Source: Bacteriovoracia bacterium (lineage in GTDB: Bacteria; Bdellovibrionota; Bacteriovoracia; Bacteriovoracales; Bacteriovoracaceae). Taken from it: a stretch of 40,167 nt of DNA. Within the stretch, counting starts at the first letter, position 1. Every line of letters begins with the position of its first letter. The notes under the pieces were generated by a model, which worked only from the letters and a program-made list of their open reading frames with translations, made no database searches and had not been told where the DNA came from. The position numbers and the translations under genes are program-made. This document shows positions 1 to 9,067 of this stretch, piece by piece. The stretch spans positions 1 through 40,167 of the forward strand of contig JAUHYH010000004.1 in NCBI GenBank assembly GCA_030426585.1, given 5' to 3'.

Positions 1-1074
1 ACTGAAGAAGCGAAGTTAGATGCTGCTAAAGAGTTGAAGCGAATTGAAGAAGAAACTCAAGATCAGTCAGAGAGGCTTTCAAAGAAAATTATAAGTACTG
101 CCATTCAGAGATTTGCGGGAGAGTATGTTGCTGAACAAACAATCTCTTCAGTGGAACTCCCTGATGATGGTATTAAAGGACGATTGATTGGTAGAGAAGG
201 AAGGAATATTAGGGCCTTCGAACAAATCTGTGGTGTCGATCTTGTAATTGATGATACTCCTGGAATTGTTGTTATTTCTTGCTTCAATGTTGTTCGAAAG
301 CAAATTGCTAAAATGACGATCGAACGTCTCATTGCTGACGGACGGATCCATCCTGCCAAGATTGAAGAGCTTTATGAAAAGTCTAAAGTTCAAATGGAAT
401 CTCAAATGCGAGACCTTGGTGAAAAGGCCCAGATGGAAATTGGTGTTCACGGTATGCACCCAGAGATTTTAAAGATGCTTGGTGCTCTAAACTGGCGGAC
501 TTCATATATGCAAAATCAATATCAACACAGTTTAGAAGTCGGTTTCCTTTGTGGGGCGATGGCTGCTGAGCTTGGCTTAAATGTTAAACAAGCGCGAAGA
601 GCAGGACTTCTTCACGATATTGGTAAAGTCATGGACGCTTCTATTGAAGGTTCGCACGCAATGGTTGGAGCAGACTTTATTAAAAAATATGGAGAGTCTC
701 CAGATATTGTTCATGCGGTACGAGCTCACCATGAAGACGTTAAGCCTGAAACAGTTCTTGCTCACTTGGTAATGGCTGCCGATGCTCTTTCAGGAGCGAG
801 ACCTGGGATTAGAAAATTCCTTAAGGAGTCATACGTTTCAAGAGTTTCAGATATCGAGAAAATTGCGAACGGTTTTGATGGTGTTCGAAAAAGCTATGCT
901 ATTTCTGCTGGTAGAGAGATCAGAGTTCTTGTTGAAAATGATAAAATCAATGATGAGCAAACAATTATACTCTCTAGAGATATCGCCAAGAAGATTGAAG
1001 AAGAAATGTCGTATCCAGGATCGATTAAAGTTTCAGTAATTAGAGAAACACGATCAGTAGGGATTGCGAAATAA
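1..1074 (+). CDS. rny: Ribonuclease Y (5'-truncated by window edge)
   Basis: Frame 1 is open from base 1. KH motif GRLIGREGRNIRAFEQICGVDLVIDDTP, HD-domain motif LLHDIGKVMD...HAVRAHHED, C-terminal ISAGREIRVLVENDKINDEQ and YPGSIKVSVIRETRS typical of RNase Y. Confidence 0.95.
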   Translation, partial: TEEAKLDAAKELKRIEEETQDQSERLSKKIISTAIQRFAGEYVAEQTISSVELPDDGIKGRLIGREGRNIRAFEQICGVDLVIDDTPGIVVISCFNVVRKQIAKMTIERLIADGRIHPAKIEELYEKSKVQMESQMRDLGEKAQMEIGVHGMHPEILKMLGALNWRTSYMQNQYQHSLEVGFLCGAMAAELGLNVKQARRAGLLHDIGKVMDASIEGSHAMVGADFIKKYGESPDIVHAVRAHHEDVKPETVLAHLVMAADALSGARPGIRKFLKESYVSRVSDIEKIANGFDGVRKSYAISAGREIRVLVENDKINDEQTIILSRDIAKKIEEEMSYPGSIKVSVIRETRSVGIAK

Positions 1075-1497
1075 TGAAAGTTTTAATCTTGCTCCTTTGT
1101 TTGTCGACAACAGCTTATTCCAAAGGGGGAAGTTTTGGTGCAGGGATCGTTCTAGGAAGTAAATAATTTCATCGCCAAAGATATGTCCTTAGATGGAGCT
1201 TTTGCTTTTGATGTGGATGACAAATTTGAATTTTATGGAACTTTCTTAAAGTGGATGAATGATTTCGCTCAGATAGAAACAGTCTCACTTAATTTTTATT
1301 ATGGAATCGGAGCTAAGTACGAAAACCATGATGACCAAGATGATTTTATGCTAGGAGTGAGGGCCCCTGTGGGTATCGCTCATCGTTTAGAAGTTGAGCC
1401 ATTTGAGTTTGCTATTGAGCTTTCAGGTTTTTATTCATTAATTGAGGACACTGATTTCGATTTAGAGTTTGGAGTTCTTGGACGATATTATTTCTAG
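1074..1497 (+). pseudogene. Exported outer-membrane beta-barrel-like protein split by an apparent frameshift
   Basis: ATG at 1074 gives MKVLILLLCLSTTAYSKGGSFGAGIVLGSK then stop (1164-1166). The +1 frame continues NNFIAKDMSLDGAFAFDVDDKFEFYG...FGVLGRYYF to 1497, ending in an aromatic residue like OM barrels. Confidence 0.6.
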
Positions 1498-1505
1498 GAT
1501 TGATT

Positions 1506-1952
1506 ATGAAAAAATTTCTTTTAGTGAGCTTAGGTATTTTTTACAAGTATGTTAATGGAGTTCCCCACGTCTTTTTACAAAAGCGTGAAGCAGAAGGGAC
1601 CCTTAAAGGGAAGCTGGAATTTCCAGGTGGTAAGATTAAGCTAGGGGAAAGCCCTGTTGATGCTGTCATTAGAGAACTCAAAGAGGAAGTAAATATTGAT
1701 GTTGATGCAAAGGATGTCGCGCTTTTTAAAATGGCTCAACATGAATACCCCGAAACAAATGTCATTCTTTACAGTTACGTTATTAAGAAATCGGTTGATT
1801 TAAAAGATTGGTATCCCGTAGACCTGAATGCAGATTACCTTAATAATATTCCAGAAGCGAACCATGAAATTTTCAAGGATTTAGAAAAGTTTTTCGGTAA
1901 GGATGAAACCAAGTTTCGCTCTTTTGAAAATAGTTTATGGCATACCTCGTAG
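1506..1952 (+). CDS. Nudix hydrolase, MutT-like
   Basis: Nudix box GGKIKLGESPVDAVIRELKEEVNID; ATG at 1506. Confidence 0.88.
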   Translation: MKKFLLVSLGIFYKYVNGVPHVFLQKREAEGTLKGKLEFPGGKIKLGESPVDAVIRELKEEVNIDVDAKDVALFKMAQHEYPETNVILYSYVIKKSVDLKDWYPVDLNADYLNNIPEANHEIFKDLEKFFGKDETKFRSFENSLWHTS

Positions 1953-2689
1953 AGTCACTGAGCCAGTTTCTTGTTTTTATTGGAATTGGAGTTGTTTGTT
2001 TTTTTCCGGTAGTTTCGCTTAAAGCTACAGGAGTCGGTTTTGGAAAACTTATTCTGTCAGTGAGTTTTTTTTCCTTGATTGCATTCTCCGCTCTACAATT
2101 TTTATCTCCTACACCTAAAGAAAACCTCTATTTAATAAAGCTGACCTTTGCTTTAATGGCAGTGTTAGGGATTTGTTATTTAAGTCTATCTAAAAGCGAT
2201 AAAGTTACGGTTGTACCTAAAATGGGTTACGTGATCTTTATAATAATGTCGTTATTTTTTTTAAATAGTTATAATGGTCTATTTTCACTTGAAAGCTTAT
2301 TTCTTTTTTTGAGCACATTGTTTGTGGGAGTAACTATTTTTTCAATGCTCCTAGGTCATTACTACCTTGTAGTACCTAAGTTAAGTGAAAAGCCATTACT
2401 TTATTTGCATTATCTACTTTGGGGAATAATGGCTTTGAAAATGGCTTTATCTTTATTGAGTTATTTCTCAAATTCAACAGATATTAATTTATGGGATAAC
2501 GTTTTTATCTGGATGCGACTTCTATGGGGATATCTGGCCATCGCGATTCTTACATATTATAGCTATAGACTAAGTAAAATGAGGTCAACTCAGAGCGCCA
2601 CAGGTGTTTTATATGTTGTTGATTTTTTCATGATTGTGGGAGAGTTAGTCTCTTACTACTTATATAATTCGAAAGGCTTATTAATATGA
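1937..2689 (+). CDS. Polytopic membrane protein, unknown function
   Basis: 250-aa ORF with multiple hydrophobic segments; overlaps Nudix 3' end and next ORF 5' end. Confidence 0.7.
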   Translation: MAYLVESLSQFLVFIGIGVVCFFPVVSLKATGVGFGKLILSVSFFSLIAFSALQFLSPTPKENLYLIKLTFALMAVLGICYLSLSKSDKVTVVPKMGYVIFIIMSLFFLNSYNGLFSLESLFLFLSTLFVGVTIFSMLLGHYYLVVPKLSEKPLLYLHYLLWGIMALKMALSLLSYFSNSTDINLWDNVFIWMRLLWGYLAIAILTYYSYRLSKMRSTQSATGVLYVVDFFMIVGELVSYYLYNSKGLLI

Positions 2690-3135
2690 TTGTTCAATTA
2701 ACTTGCAGTGAATGTGGATCAAGCATAGAAATTGAACCTGAGAAATCGGCGACTAAAGCAGAGTGTTCAGTCTGTAAGAATGTTCAAAGCATTAATATTA
2801 GTAAAAACTTAGAGCAAGGTGAACTTGATATTTGTCCTTCATGTGGCCGAAAAGATTTCTATAAGCAAAAAGATTTTAATCGAAAGGTTGGAGTTGCTTT
2901 ATTTGTTGTGGCAGCGATTCTCTCTATTTGGACTTATGGGATAAGCTTAATTGTAGCCTGGTTAATTGATCTACTTTTATTCAAAAAAGTGGGGTGGATC
3001 GGGATTTGTTATAAATGTGACGCTATCTTTAGAACCCCAAAAAATATTGGCAATATCCCTGATTTCAATCATGAGATGCACGATAGGATTAAATATGCAG
3101 ATCATGACTTCAAAGGAGAGCCACTTGAGCATTAG
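2686..3135 (+). CDS. Zinc-ribbon membrane protein, unknown function
   Basis: CxxC pairs: CSECG/CSVCK and CPSCG/CYKCD around a hydrophobic segment (VGVALFVVAAILSIWTYGISLIVAWLIDLLLF). Confidence 0.72.
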   Translation: MIVQLTCSECGSSIEIEPEKSATKAECSVCKNVQSINISKNLEQGELDICPSCGRKDFYKQKDFNRKVGVALFVVAAILSIWTYGISLIVAWLIDLLLFKKVGWIGICYKCDAIFRTPKNIGNIPDFNHEMHDRIKYADHDFKGEPLEH

Positions 3136-3192
3136 TCCTTTAATTTCAAATAGTTACGAGCTCACTTTTCTCAATCTTTTTACTTCTAAATT

Positions 3193-3220
3193 TTTACAGG
3201 TTTCTGAGACATGCTATACT
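3193..3220 (+). promoter_or_regulatory. Putative sigma70-type promoter upstream of CNNM/CorC gene
   Basis: TTTACA (3193-3198), 16-nt spacer, TATACT (3215-3220). Confidence 0.4.
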
Positions 3221-3308
3221 ATAGCTAACAGATTAATTTTTAAGGAGATTCTTAAAATAGAGCCCCCATCGATTTGTTTTCAAATTATTCCCCTGAATTT
3301 ATTAAAGG

Positions 3309-4676
3309 ATGGAAGAGCAGCGTATGGTCGTTGAATCGTCTGAAATCCTCCTCCTTTTAACGGGACTTGTTTTTTCTGCCATCTTTTCTGGTTCAGAGGC
3401 AGTCGTAATGTCCTTCCATTTGGATCGGATAAAACAGATTATCGAAGAGGGGGGAAGAAAAGGTCGGGCCTTCGAATTTGTCCTCAAAAAACCCTCTGAA
3501 TTACTTACTACTATTTTAGTTGGAAACAACTTTGTAAATATTTATGTTGCTGCCTTGGCGACCTCCATTGCGACAAGACTTTTTGACGACGCCATTGCGA
3601 TTAGTGTTGGTGGGACAACGTTCGCTATTTTGATTGTTGGTGAAATTGTTCCTAAGACAATTGCACGATCCAAAGCTGAATTTCTTGGTTATCCAACAGT
3701 TCTCTTTCTAAGGTTTATTTATCGCCTATTGATTTTTATTGTATTTCCACTTTCTTATATGATTCAAAAAGTTTTTGGGAAGAATGCCCGCTTGAATGGA
3801 AGAGTTATCACAGATGATGATATCGAGTTCATGGTTAATCAGGCAGGGAAAGAAAATTCAATAGATTCAAAACAGGTTGATCTCTTAAACTCGATTCTTG
3901 AATTTCCCAAGATTAGAGTTAAGGATATCATGGTTCCTCGAAATAAAATTTATGCTTTTGAGAAAAGCGCTAATTTTAAAGATGTTTTAGAATTAGTGAG
4001 AGAAGTCGCTCATAGTCGATACCCTGTGTACAATGAAGATCTTGATAACGTTCTTGGTTTTCTACATGTAAAAGACTTGGCTTTTGTTGGAGCAGGTGAA
4101 GATCAAAACTTTGATATCGAATCATTCCTAAAAGAGCCTTTCTTTGTTTTTGAAAATATGAAGATTAATGCTGTTTTTGATCATATGAATCGAAACAAGG
4201 TACACCTTGCTTTAGTCAAAGATGAAAATAATGTTATTGTTGGTATGATTACTCTTGAAGACATCATGGAAGAGATTTTTGGTGAGATTCAAGATGAGCA
4301 TGATACTGAAGATGATGGAATTCCGAGAGTCGACCAGCCCCTTGAAAGCGAAGGTCTTGTAGTGCCTGGAATTATTTCTTTAAGGGACTTGGCTTCTGAA
4401 TATGATATTAAGATCCCTTTGAATGATAACTACTCAACTCTTATTGGCTTTATTCTTGAAATGATTGAAAACAATTTTCCGAAGGAAGGTCAGGTCATTC
4501 TTTGGGAGAACTATAGCTTTGAACTTACAAAAGTAATTGGGTCAAATATCGAAGAAGTGACAGTAAAAAGTATTGAGAATGATTCTAAAATTGAATACTC
4601 TGACGAGGTCATAAAGCAGGAAAAAGAAGAGTCGACTGGGGTGTTCAAAGACAGTAAAGAAATTACTTCAAGTTAG
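3309..4676 (+). CDS. CNNM/CorC (HlyC) family protein: DUF21 + CBS pair + CorC_HlyC domain
   Basis: SGSEAVVMSFHLDRIKQI, NNFVNIYVAALAT, VGEIVPKTIARSKAE, KDIMVPRNKIYAF, SRYPVYNEDLDNVLGFLHVKD, ITLEDIMEEIFGEIQDEHD. Start could be ATG 3309 or 3324. Confidence 0.93.
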   Translation: MEEQRMVVESSEILLLLTGLVFSAIFSGSEAVVMSFHLDRIKQIIEEGGRKGRAFEFVLKKPSELLTTILVGNNFVNIYVAALATSIATRLFDDAIAISVGGTTFAILIVGEIVPKTIARSKAEFLGYPTVLFLRFIYRLLIFIVFPLSYMIQKVFGKNARLNGRVITDDDIEFMVNQAGKENSIDSKQVDLLNSILEFPKIRVKDIMVPRNKIYAFEKSANFKDVLELVREVAHSRYPVYNEDLDNVLGFLHVKDLAFVGAGEDQNFDIESFLKEPFFVFENMKINAVFDHMNRNKVHLALVKDENNVIVGMITLEDIMEEIFGEIQDEHDTEDDGIPRVDQPLESEGLVVPGIISLRDLASEYDIKIPLNDNYSTLIGFILEMIENNFPKEGQVILWENYSFELTKVIGSNIEEVTVKSIENDSKIEYSDEVIKQEKEESTGVFKDSKEITSS

Positions 4677-4727
4677 TTTAAAACCTATTTCCTTGAATCT
4701 CACACTCTTTCTAGGTACTCTAAGATT

Positions 4728-5720
4728 ATGGATGACAAGGTCTATAATGTTTCAGTAATTGGGGGAGGCTCTGCCGGAGTTATGGCCACAATGAGATCAG
4801 TTCTTAACAATGATGAAACGCTTTTTTTTCCAGGGACTCCAGCTGACCGTAGAAGATCACGAGAACGGTGGGTTAAGAAAGTTGAAAATATGCCTGCCCA
4901 TTTAAAGTATGACAGAGGAATCGAGCACCCAAATCAAGAATCCCTCGCTTGGTTAAGTGAATGTTCACTAAAACATAATTTTCATTGGAAAAAAGATCTT
5001 GGGGTTACTTCTTTAAAAAAAGAAGATGAAGTTTTTCATCTGACTGATTCTGAAGGTGAGTTATATAAGTCTCGCTTTGTCATTCTTTGTACTGGGGTTA
5101 TGGATGTCCAACCTAAGGTTAATGATTCGATTCGAGATATTCTTCCCTATGCCAATAAACAAACGGCAGATTATTGTCTTCGTTGTGATGGCCATCATGT
5201 TTATGGAAAAGAAGTAACGGTAATAGGGCATTCAAATATTGCTGCTTGGACAGCCTTTATTTTAAAAGAAAGATACAATGTTCCTAATATGGCGATTCTT
5301 ACAAATGGAGAGAAACCAGAATTCTCAGAAGAGTCTAATAAGTTAATAAAATTATACAATATAGATGTTTATGAAGAGCCCATTCAACAAATATTAGGAG
5401 ATCCTAAGGTTGGAGAGCTTGAAGCCTTTATTCTTTGTTGCGGGACTACGGTTCCCACCGAGATTTGTTTCGTCTCCTTAGGCATGCTTGTTTACAATGA
5501 GTTAGCGAAAGAAGCTGGAGCAGAGTTGGATGAAAGAGGTTTTGTTTTAACTAATGAGAAAGGTGAAAGCTCTATTTCAGGTCTCTATGTTGCAGGAGAC
5601 TTAAGGGCCAATATAAAAAAACAAATATACACAGCTTGGGATACCGCCGTTGATTCAGCTGATGCAATTAATTCAATACTAAGAAAAGAAAAAAGAGAAC
5701 GACTACTTCAGGGATTATAA
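4728..5720 (+). CDS. Thioredoxin reductase-like FAD-dependent oxidoreductase
   Basis: FAD motif GGGSAG; redox CxxC in YCLRCDG; C-terminal ISGLYVAGDLR...TAWDTAVDSADAIN. Confidence 0.85.
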   Translation: MDDKVYNVSVIGGGSAGVMATMRSVLNNDETLFFPGTPADRRRSRERWVKKVENMPAHLKYDRGIEHPNQESLAWLSECSLKHNFHWKKDLGVTSLKKEDEVFHLTDSEGELYKSRFVILCTGVMDVQPKVNDSIRDILPYANKQTADYCLRCDGHHVYGKEVTVIGHSNIAAWTAFILKERYNVPNMAILTNGEKPEFSEESNKLIKLYNIDVYEEPIQQILGDPKVGELEAFILCCGTTVPTEICFVSLGMLVYNELAKEAGAELDERGFVLTNEKGESSISGLYVAGDLRANIKKQIYTAWDTAVDSADAINSILRKEKRERLLQGL

Positions 5721-6380
5721 ATGAGTGATTCGAAAAAAGACATTGATTATGAAGTTGATATAAAATTTACCGTTGATAAGCAAATCCGTGATCTTTATAA
5801 AAAACAAGGAATAATTGAAGATGATGGTGAGACTGAAGGGGATAAAACTTCAACGATCGATCTAGGTGCACAAGCAAGTGAAGAATCGGTAAGTTTGGAA
5901 ATTAATGAAGAAGAAAACAGCTTAGAAATTAATGAAGATGATGATGACAATAGTGATCTTGATTTAGATGAACCAACAGAGGCAACACGTGTTCCCTTAA
6001 TGCCAAAAGAGGCAACAACACCACAACCTCGGCTAATATTTTTTGATTATCGAAGTGAGTTTTTTGCTTACTTAATCAAAGAACTTGATGACAACTTAAA
6101 CTATACAATTGTAGAGGAGTTTGAAGAACTTCCTAGAGAGCTGCAATCAGGTGAAAACATTATTTTATTCCTAAATTATAGTGCTTATCCAAAGCTTTGC
6201 GCCCAGCTTATTCCAAAGGTAAAAACAAAGTTTCAGTCTGTGAAGATCGTAATTGTTGCTAAGAACCTGACTCCAGATAAAGTTCAAGCTCATAAAAACT
6301 CCCCTGAAGGAGTTCACGAATACTTAAGCTTTCCATTTTCTAGGGATGACTTTTTTAGGGTTGTTTCTGGGGAAGGCTAA
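5721..6380 (+). CDS. Acidic N-terminal region plus C-terminal response-regulator-receiver-like domain
   Basis: C-terminal half has a receiver-like pattern (RLIFFDYRSEF...NIILFLNYSAYPK...VKIVIVAKNLTP...VHEYLSFPFSRDDFF); N-terminal half is Asp/Glu-rich with repeated SLEINE. Confidence 0.6.
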   Translation: MSDSKKDIDYEVDIKFTVDKQIRDLYKKQGIIEDDGETEGDKTSTIDLGAQASEESVSLEINEEENSLEINEDDDDNSDLDLDEPTEATRVPLMPKEATTPQPRLIFFDYRSEFFAYLIKELDDNLNYTIVEEFEELPRELQSGENIILFLNYSAYPKLCAQLIPKVKTKFQSVKIVIVAKNLTPDKVQAHKNSPEGVHEYLSFPFSRDDFFRVVSGEG

Positions 6381-6663
6381 AAGATAGGTTTCCAATTGCC
6401 CGGGCCCGACATGAAAGTCGGTAATGGTCTGATTCAGGAAGTCCACGCGCCTTTTTAATGCTATCGATGGTGTCCATCTCAATAGTTCGAGGCTCGGTTA
6501 GATTCTCCGCTCCGGATTCAACTTTGATTAAACAGGCGCCACAGCTCCCAGCAAGACAGCCGTGAGGGAGGTCAGTGTTATGGCGAAGAAAAGCCTCGTA
6601 AAGAGTCTCCTCATTTTCGACGCTAACCTCTTGATTTGTGGAAAGGTTTAACACAGTGTGCAT
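6355..6663 (-). CDS. [2Fe-2S] ferredoxin
   Basis: CLAGSCGACLIKV plus downstream LSCRA: plant-type C-x4-C-x2-C ... C cluster ligands; 102 aa. Confidence 0.9.
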   Translation of the reverse strand: MHTVLNLSTNQEVSVENEETLYEAFLRHNTDLPHGCLAGSCGACLIKVESGAENLTEPRTIEMDTIDSIKKARGLPESDHYRLSCRARAIGNLSFSLPQKQP

Positions 6664-6741
6664 GTTTTTTTTACCCCTTAAACTCTATAAAAATTCTACT
6701 TAAACAATTGAAATTAGACCAATTTAATAAAAGGATTCCGC

Positions 6742-7863
6742 ATGGCAACATTTGAAAGCATCTACTCAATGGGACACGAACAAGTTGTCTACTTTAGCGA
6801 CCCCTCATGTAATTTAAAAGCAATCGTTGCTATTCACAATACAACTCTTGGACCAGCACTTGGTGGAACCAGAATGTGGAATTATGCAACTGAAGAAGAA
6901 GCACTCGTTGATGTTCTTAGACTTTCAAAAGGGATGACTTACAAAGCAGCAGTATCGGGATTAAATCTTGGTGGTGGTAAAGGTGTTATCATTGGAGACC
7001 CTAAAACTGATAAGTCAGAAGCACTTTTTAGAAGTTATGGACGATTTATTGAATCACTCAATGGCCGTTATATTACTGCAGAGGATGTAAACGTAACAGT
7101 TGATGATATTGAAAATGTTTATGTTGAAACAAGCAATTGTGTTGGAGTTGCAAAAGTTCATGGTGGATCAGGTAACCCTGCTCCTTATACTGCCCTAGGT
7201 GTTTTTAGAGGAATGGAAGCTTCTTTAACAAAAGTTTTTGGAAAAAGATCTGTTCGGGACCGCGTTGTCGTTCTTCAAGGTGTGGGAGCCGTTGGTTTCG
7301 AGCTTGGGAAACTTCTTGATAAAGGTGGAGCGAAAATCTTTTTTACTGACATCAGTGAATCTAATATTGAGCGTTTTAAAGAAGCAATTCCTTCTGCAGA
7401 ATATGTAAATCCTGAAGAGATCTTTGATATCGAGTGTGATGTTCATTCTCCATGTGCCCTAGGTGCTTCAATTAACGATAATACGATTGGTCGTCTAAAA
7501 ACAAAGATCATCTGTGGTGCTGCTAATAACCAATTAGCTGAAGATAGACACGGAGATGATCTTAAAAATCGAAATATCCTTTATGCTCCTGACTACCTTA
7601 TCAATGCGGGTGGCTTAATGAACGTAAGTATTGAATTTGAAGGTTGGAGTGATACAAAATCAAGAAGAATGATCGATAAGATTTATGATACTTCTTTGGC
7701 TATTTTTAAGATTTCTGAAGATGAGGATATTGCTGTTCATACAGCAACTGATCGATTGGCAAGAAGAAGAATTGAGTCGATTTCAAAAATTAAAACAAGC
7801 TTCTTAGGGAATATCGGACACAGATTTCCTGGAAGGAAAAATAGACAAAATTTTGTTCATTAA
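6742..7863 (+). CDS. Leu/Phe/Val dehydrogenase family (leucine dehydrogenase-like)
   Basis: AIHNTTLGPALGGTRMW, LSKGMTYKAAVSGLNLGGGKGVI, VLQGVGAVGFELGKLL Rossmann motif, YLINAGGLMNVSIE. Confidence 0.93.
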   Translation: MATFESIYSMGHEQVVYFSDPSCNLKAIVAIHNTTLGPALGGTRMWNYATEEEALVDVLRLSKGMTYKAAVSGLNLGGGKGVIIGDPKTDKSEALFRSYGRFIESLNGRYITAEDVNVTVDDIENVYVETSNCVGVAKVHGGSGNPAPYTALGVFRGMEASLTKVFGKRSVRDRVVVLQGVGAVGFELGKLLDKGGAKIFFTDISESNIERFKEAIPSAEYVNPEEIFDIECDVHSPCALGASINDNTIGRLKTKIICGAANNQLAEDRHGDDLKNRNILYAPDYLINAGGLMNVSIEFEGWSDTKSRRMIDKIYDTSLAIFKISEDEDIAVHTATDRLARRRIESISKIKTSFLGNIGHRFPGRKNRQNFVH

Positions 7864-8963
7864 AAACCTGAAGCCATAGAGAGGACAAACCTTCTATCTT
7901 CACGTGCAGGGGCGCCATCACTGCTTAGGTCTACGGCATAAGTGGTGAGGTCCCAAAAAACTCTTTTTCCTTGAATTCCAATTCCTGCAGAACCAAATCC
8001 ATCACCATATCCAAACCTAAGAAAAAACTTTCGAGCAACATCAAACTCAATTCCACCAACTAACTTTCTTTTACTGGCGACGGTATCATACTCATCAGTG
8101 AAGTCTTTATAGTTAGCTTCTAAGTGAACTCGCATTGTTTTTCCAATTTGAGGAGTCAGCGAAAAACCTAAATCATAAGTTGTTGGAATTTCTTGAAGAG
8201 GGGTAACTCCGGTTTGATCAATTTCCCACTCAGTACTTGAAGCATTTCTCACAACTCCAGAGATTGTGGGGAGCCAGGTCCATGGTAGAGTAATTCTGGT
8301 TCCAGCAGTTACAAACAACCCGGTAGCTTCTGAATAGTCCTGATCAGAGATATTAATTGTTGCTGAGGGAGCAAAGTCCATTTGTAATTGTCTTCGATTT
8401 AGGTAAACAGCGCTCGCTCCAAATTTAACAACCCCTCCAAAAAGCGAAAAGTTAAGAGCGGCTACGGGTCCATGATCTCTTCTTTCAGCAAACTCAACAT
8501 CTGAAGATGCATCACCCAAATAAGCACGAGTTGACTGTGAAAACATATATCCAATTTGAAAATACCTGAAAGTTAAATTAGGAAAGAAATTAACTTTGGC
8601 ATGGCTGAGGTTACCTGGTCTATTCGTGAGATTATCCCTAACTCCTCTAGCCGAAAAATTATCTTCTAGTTTACCAAAAACGTCTCCAACATTGCCTTCA
8701 GTAAGATTGATAAAACCTTTATTGAGTTCAAGGTGAAGGTTAGTTAAATGAAACGTCGCTCTTCTGACTGTTCCTAAGCCTGCAGGATTATAAAAAGCAG
8801 CGTTGGGGTCATCAACTTTACAGATAAAAGCATTTCCCATTGCGAGAGCTCGAGCGGAAGTGATGAACTCAGGGAAGGGACCATCTTCAAATTCAAGTAT
8901 AGCGAAGCTTTGCAAGGGAGTTATGCATAAAAGAGTGAGTAGAATTTTGAATTTGGTTATCAC
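7860..8963 (-). CDS. Outer-membrane beta-barrel protein (PorV/UPF0164-like)
   Basis: Signal peptide then ITSARALAMGNAFICKVDDPNAAFYNPAGLGTV, alternating beta-strand pattern, C-terminal Phe. Confidence 0.75.
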   Translation of the reverse strand: MITKFKILLTLLCITPLQSFAILEFEDGPFPEFITSARALAMGNAFICKVDDPNAAFYNPAGLGTVRRATFHLTNLHLELNKGFINLTEGNVGDVFGKLEDNFSARGVRDNLTNRPGNLSHAKVNFFPNLTFRYFQIGYMFSQSTRAYLGDASSDVEFAERRDHGPVAALNFSLFGGVVKFGASAVYLNRRQLQMDFAPSATINISDQDYSEATGLFVTAGTRITLPWTWLPTISGVVRNASSTEWEIDQTGVTPLQEIPTTYDLGFSLTPQIGKTMRVHLEANYKDFTDEYDTVASKRKLVGGIEFDVARKFFLRFGYGDGFGSAGIGIQGKRVFWDLTTYAVDLSSDGAPAREDRRFVLSMASGF

Positions 8964-9067
8964 GTAAAGGCTTCCAGCGCTCCATGTTTATACATGACTA
9001 TTTTACCTTTGAAATGCTGTGTCTATATATCGGAGGAAATGTTTTCCTGACTCATTTAATCGGTATT

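Noticed and set aside
105-459. Minus-strand ORFs inside RNase Y
   Set aside because: Wholly antisense to a strongly supported conserved CDS.
2966-3334. 122-aa plus-strand ORF
   Set aside because: Out of frame over the zinc-ribbon gene and the promoter/leader region, no recognisable domain.
6355-6380. 26-bp antiparallel overlap of the 3' ends of the pseudo-receiver and ferredoxin genes
   Set aside because: Short convergent overlaps also occur here at 7860, 16825 and 36401; consistent with a compact genome.
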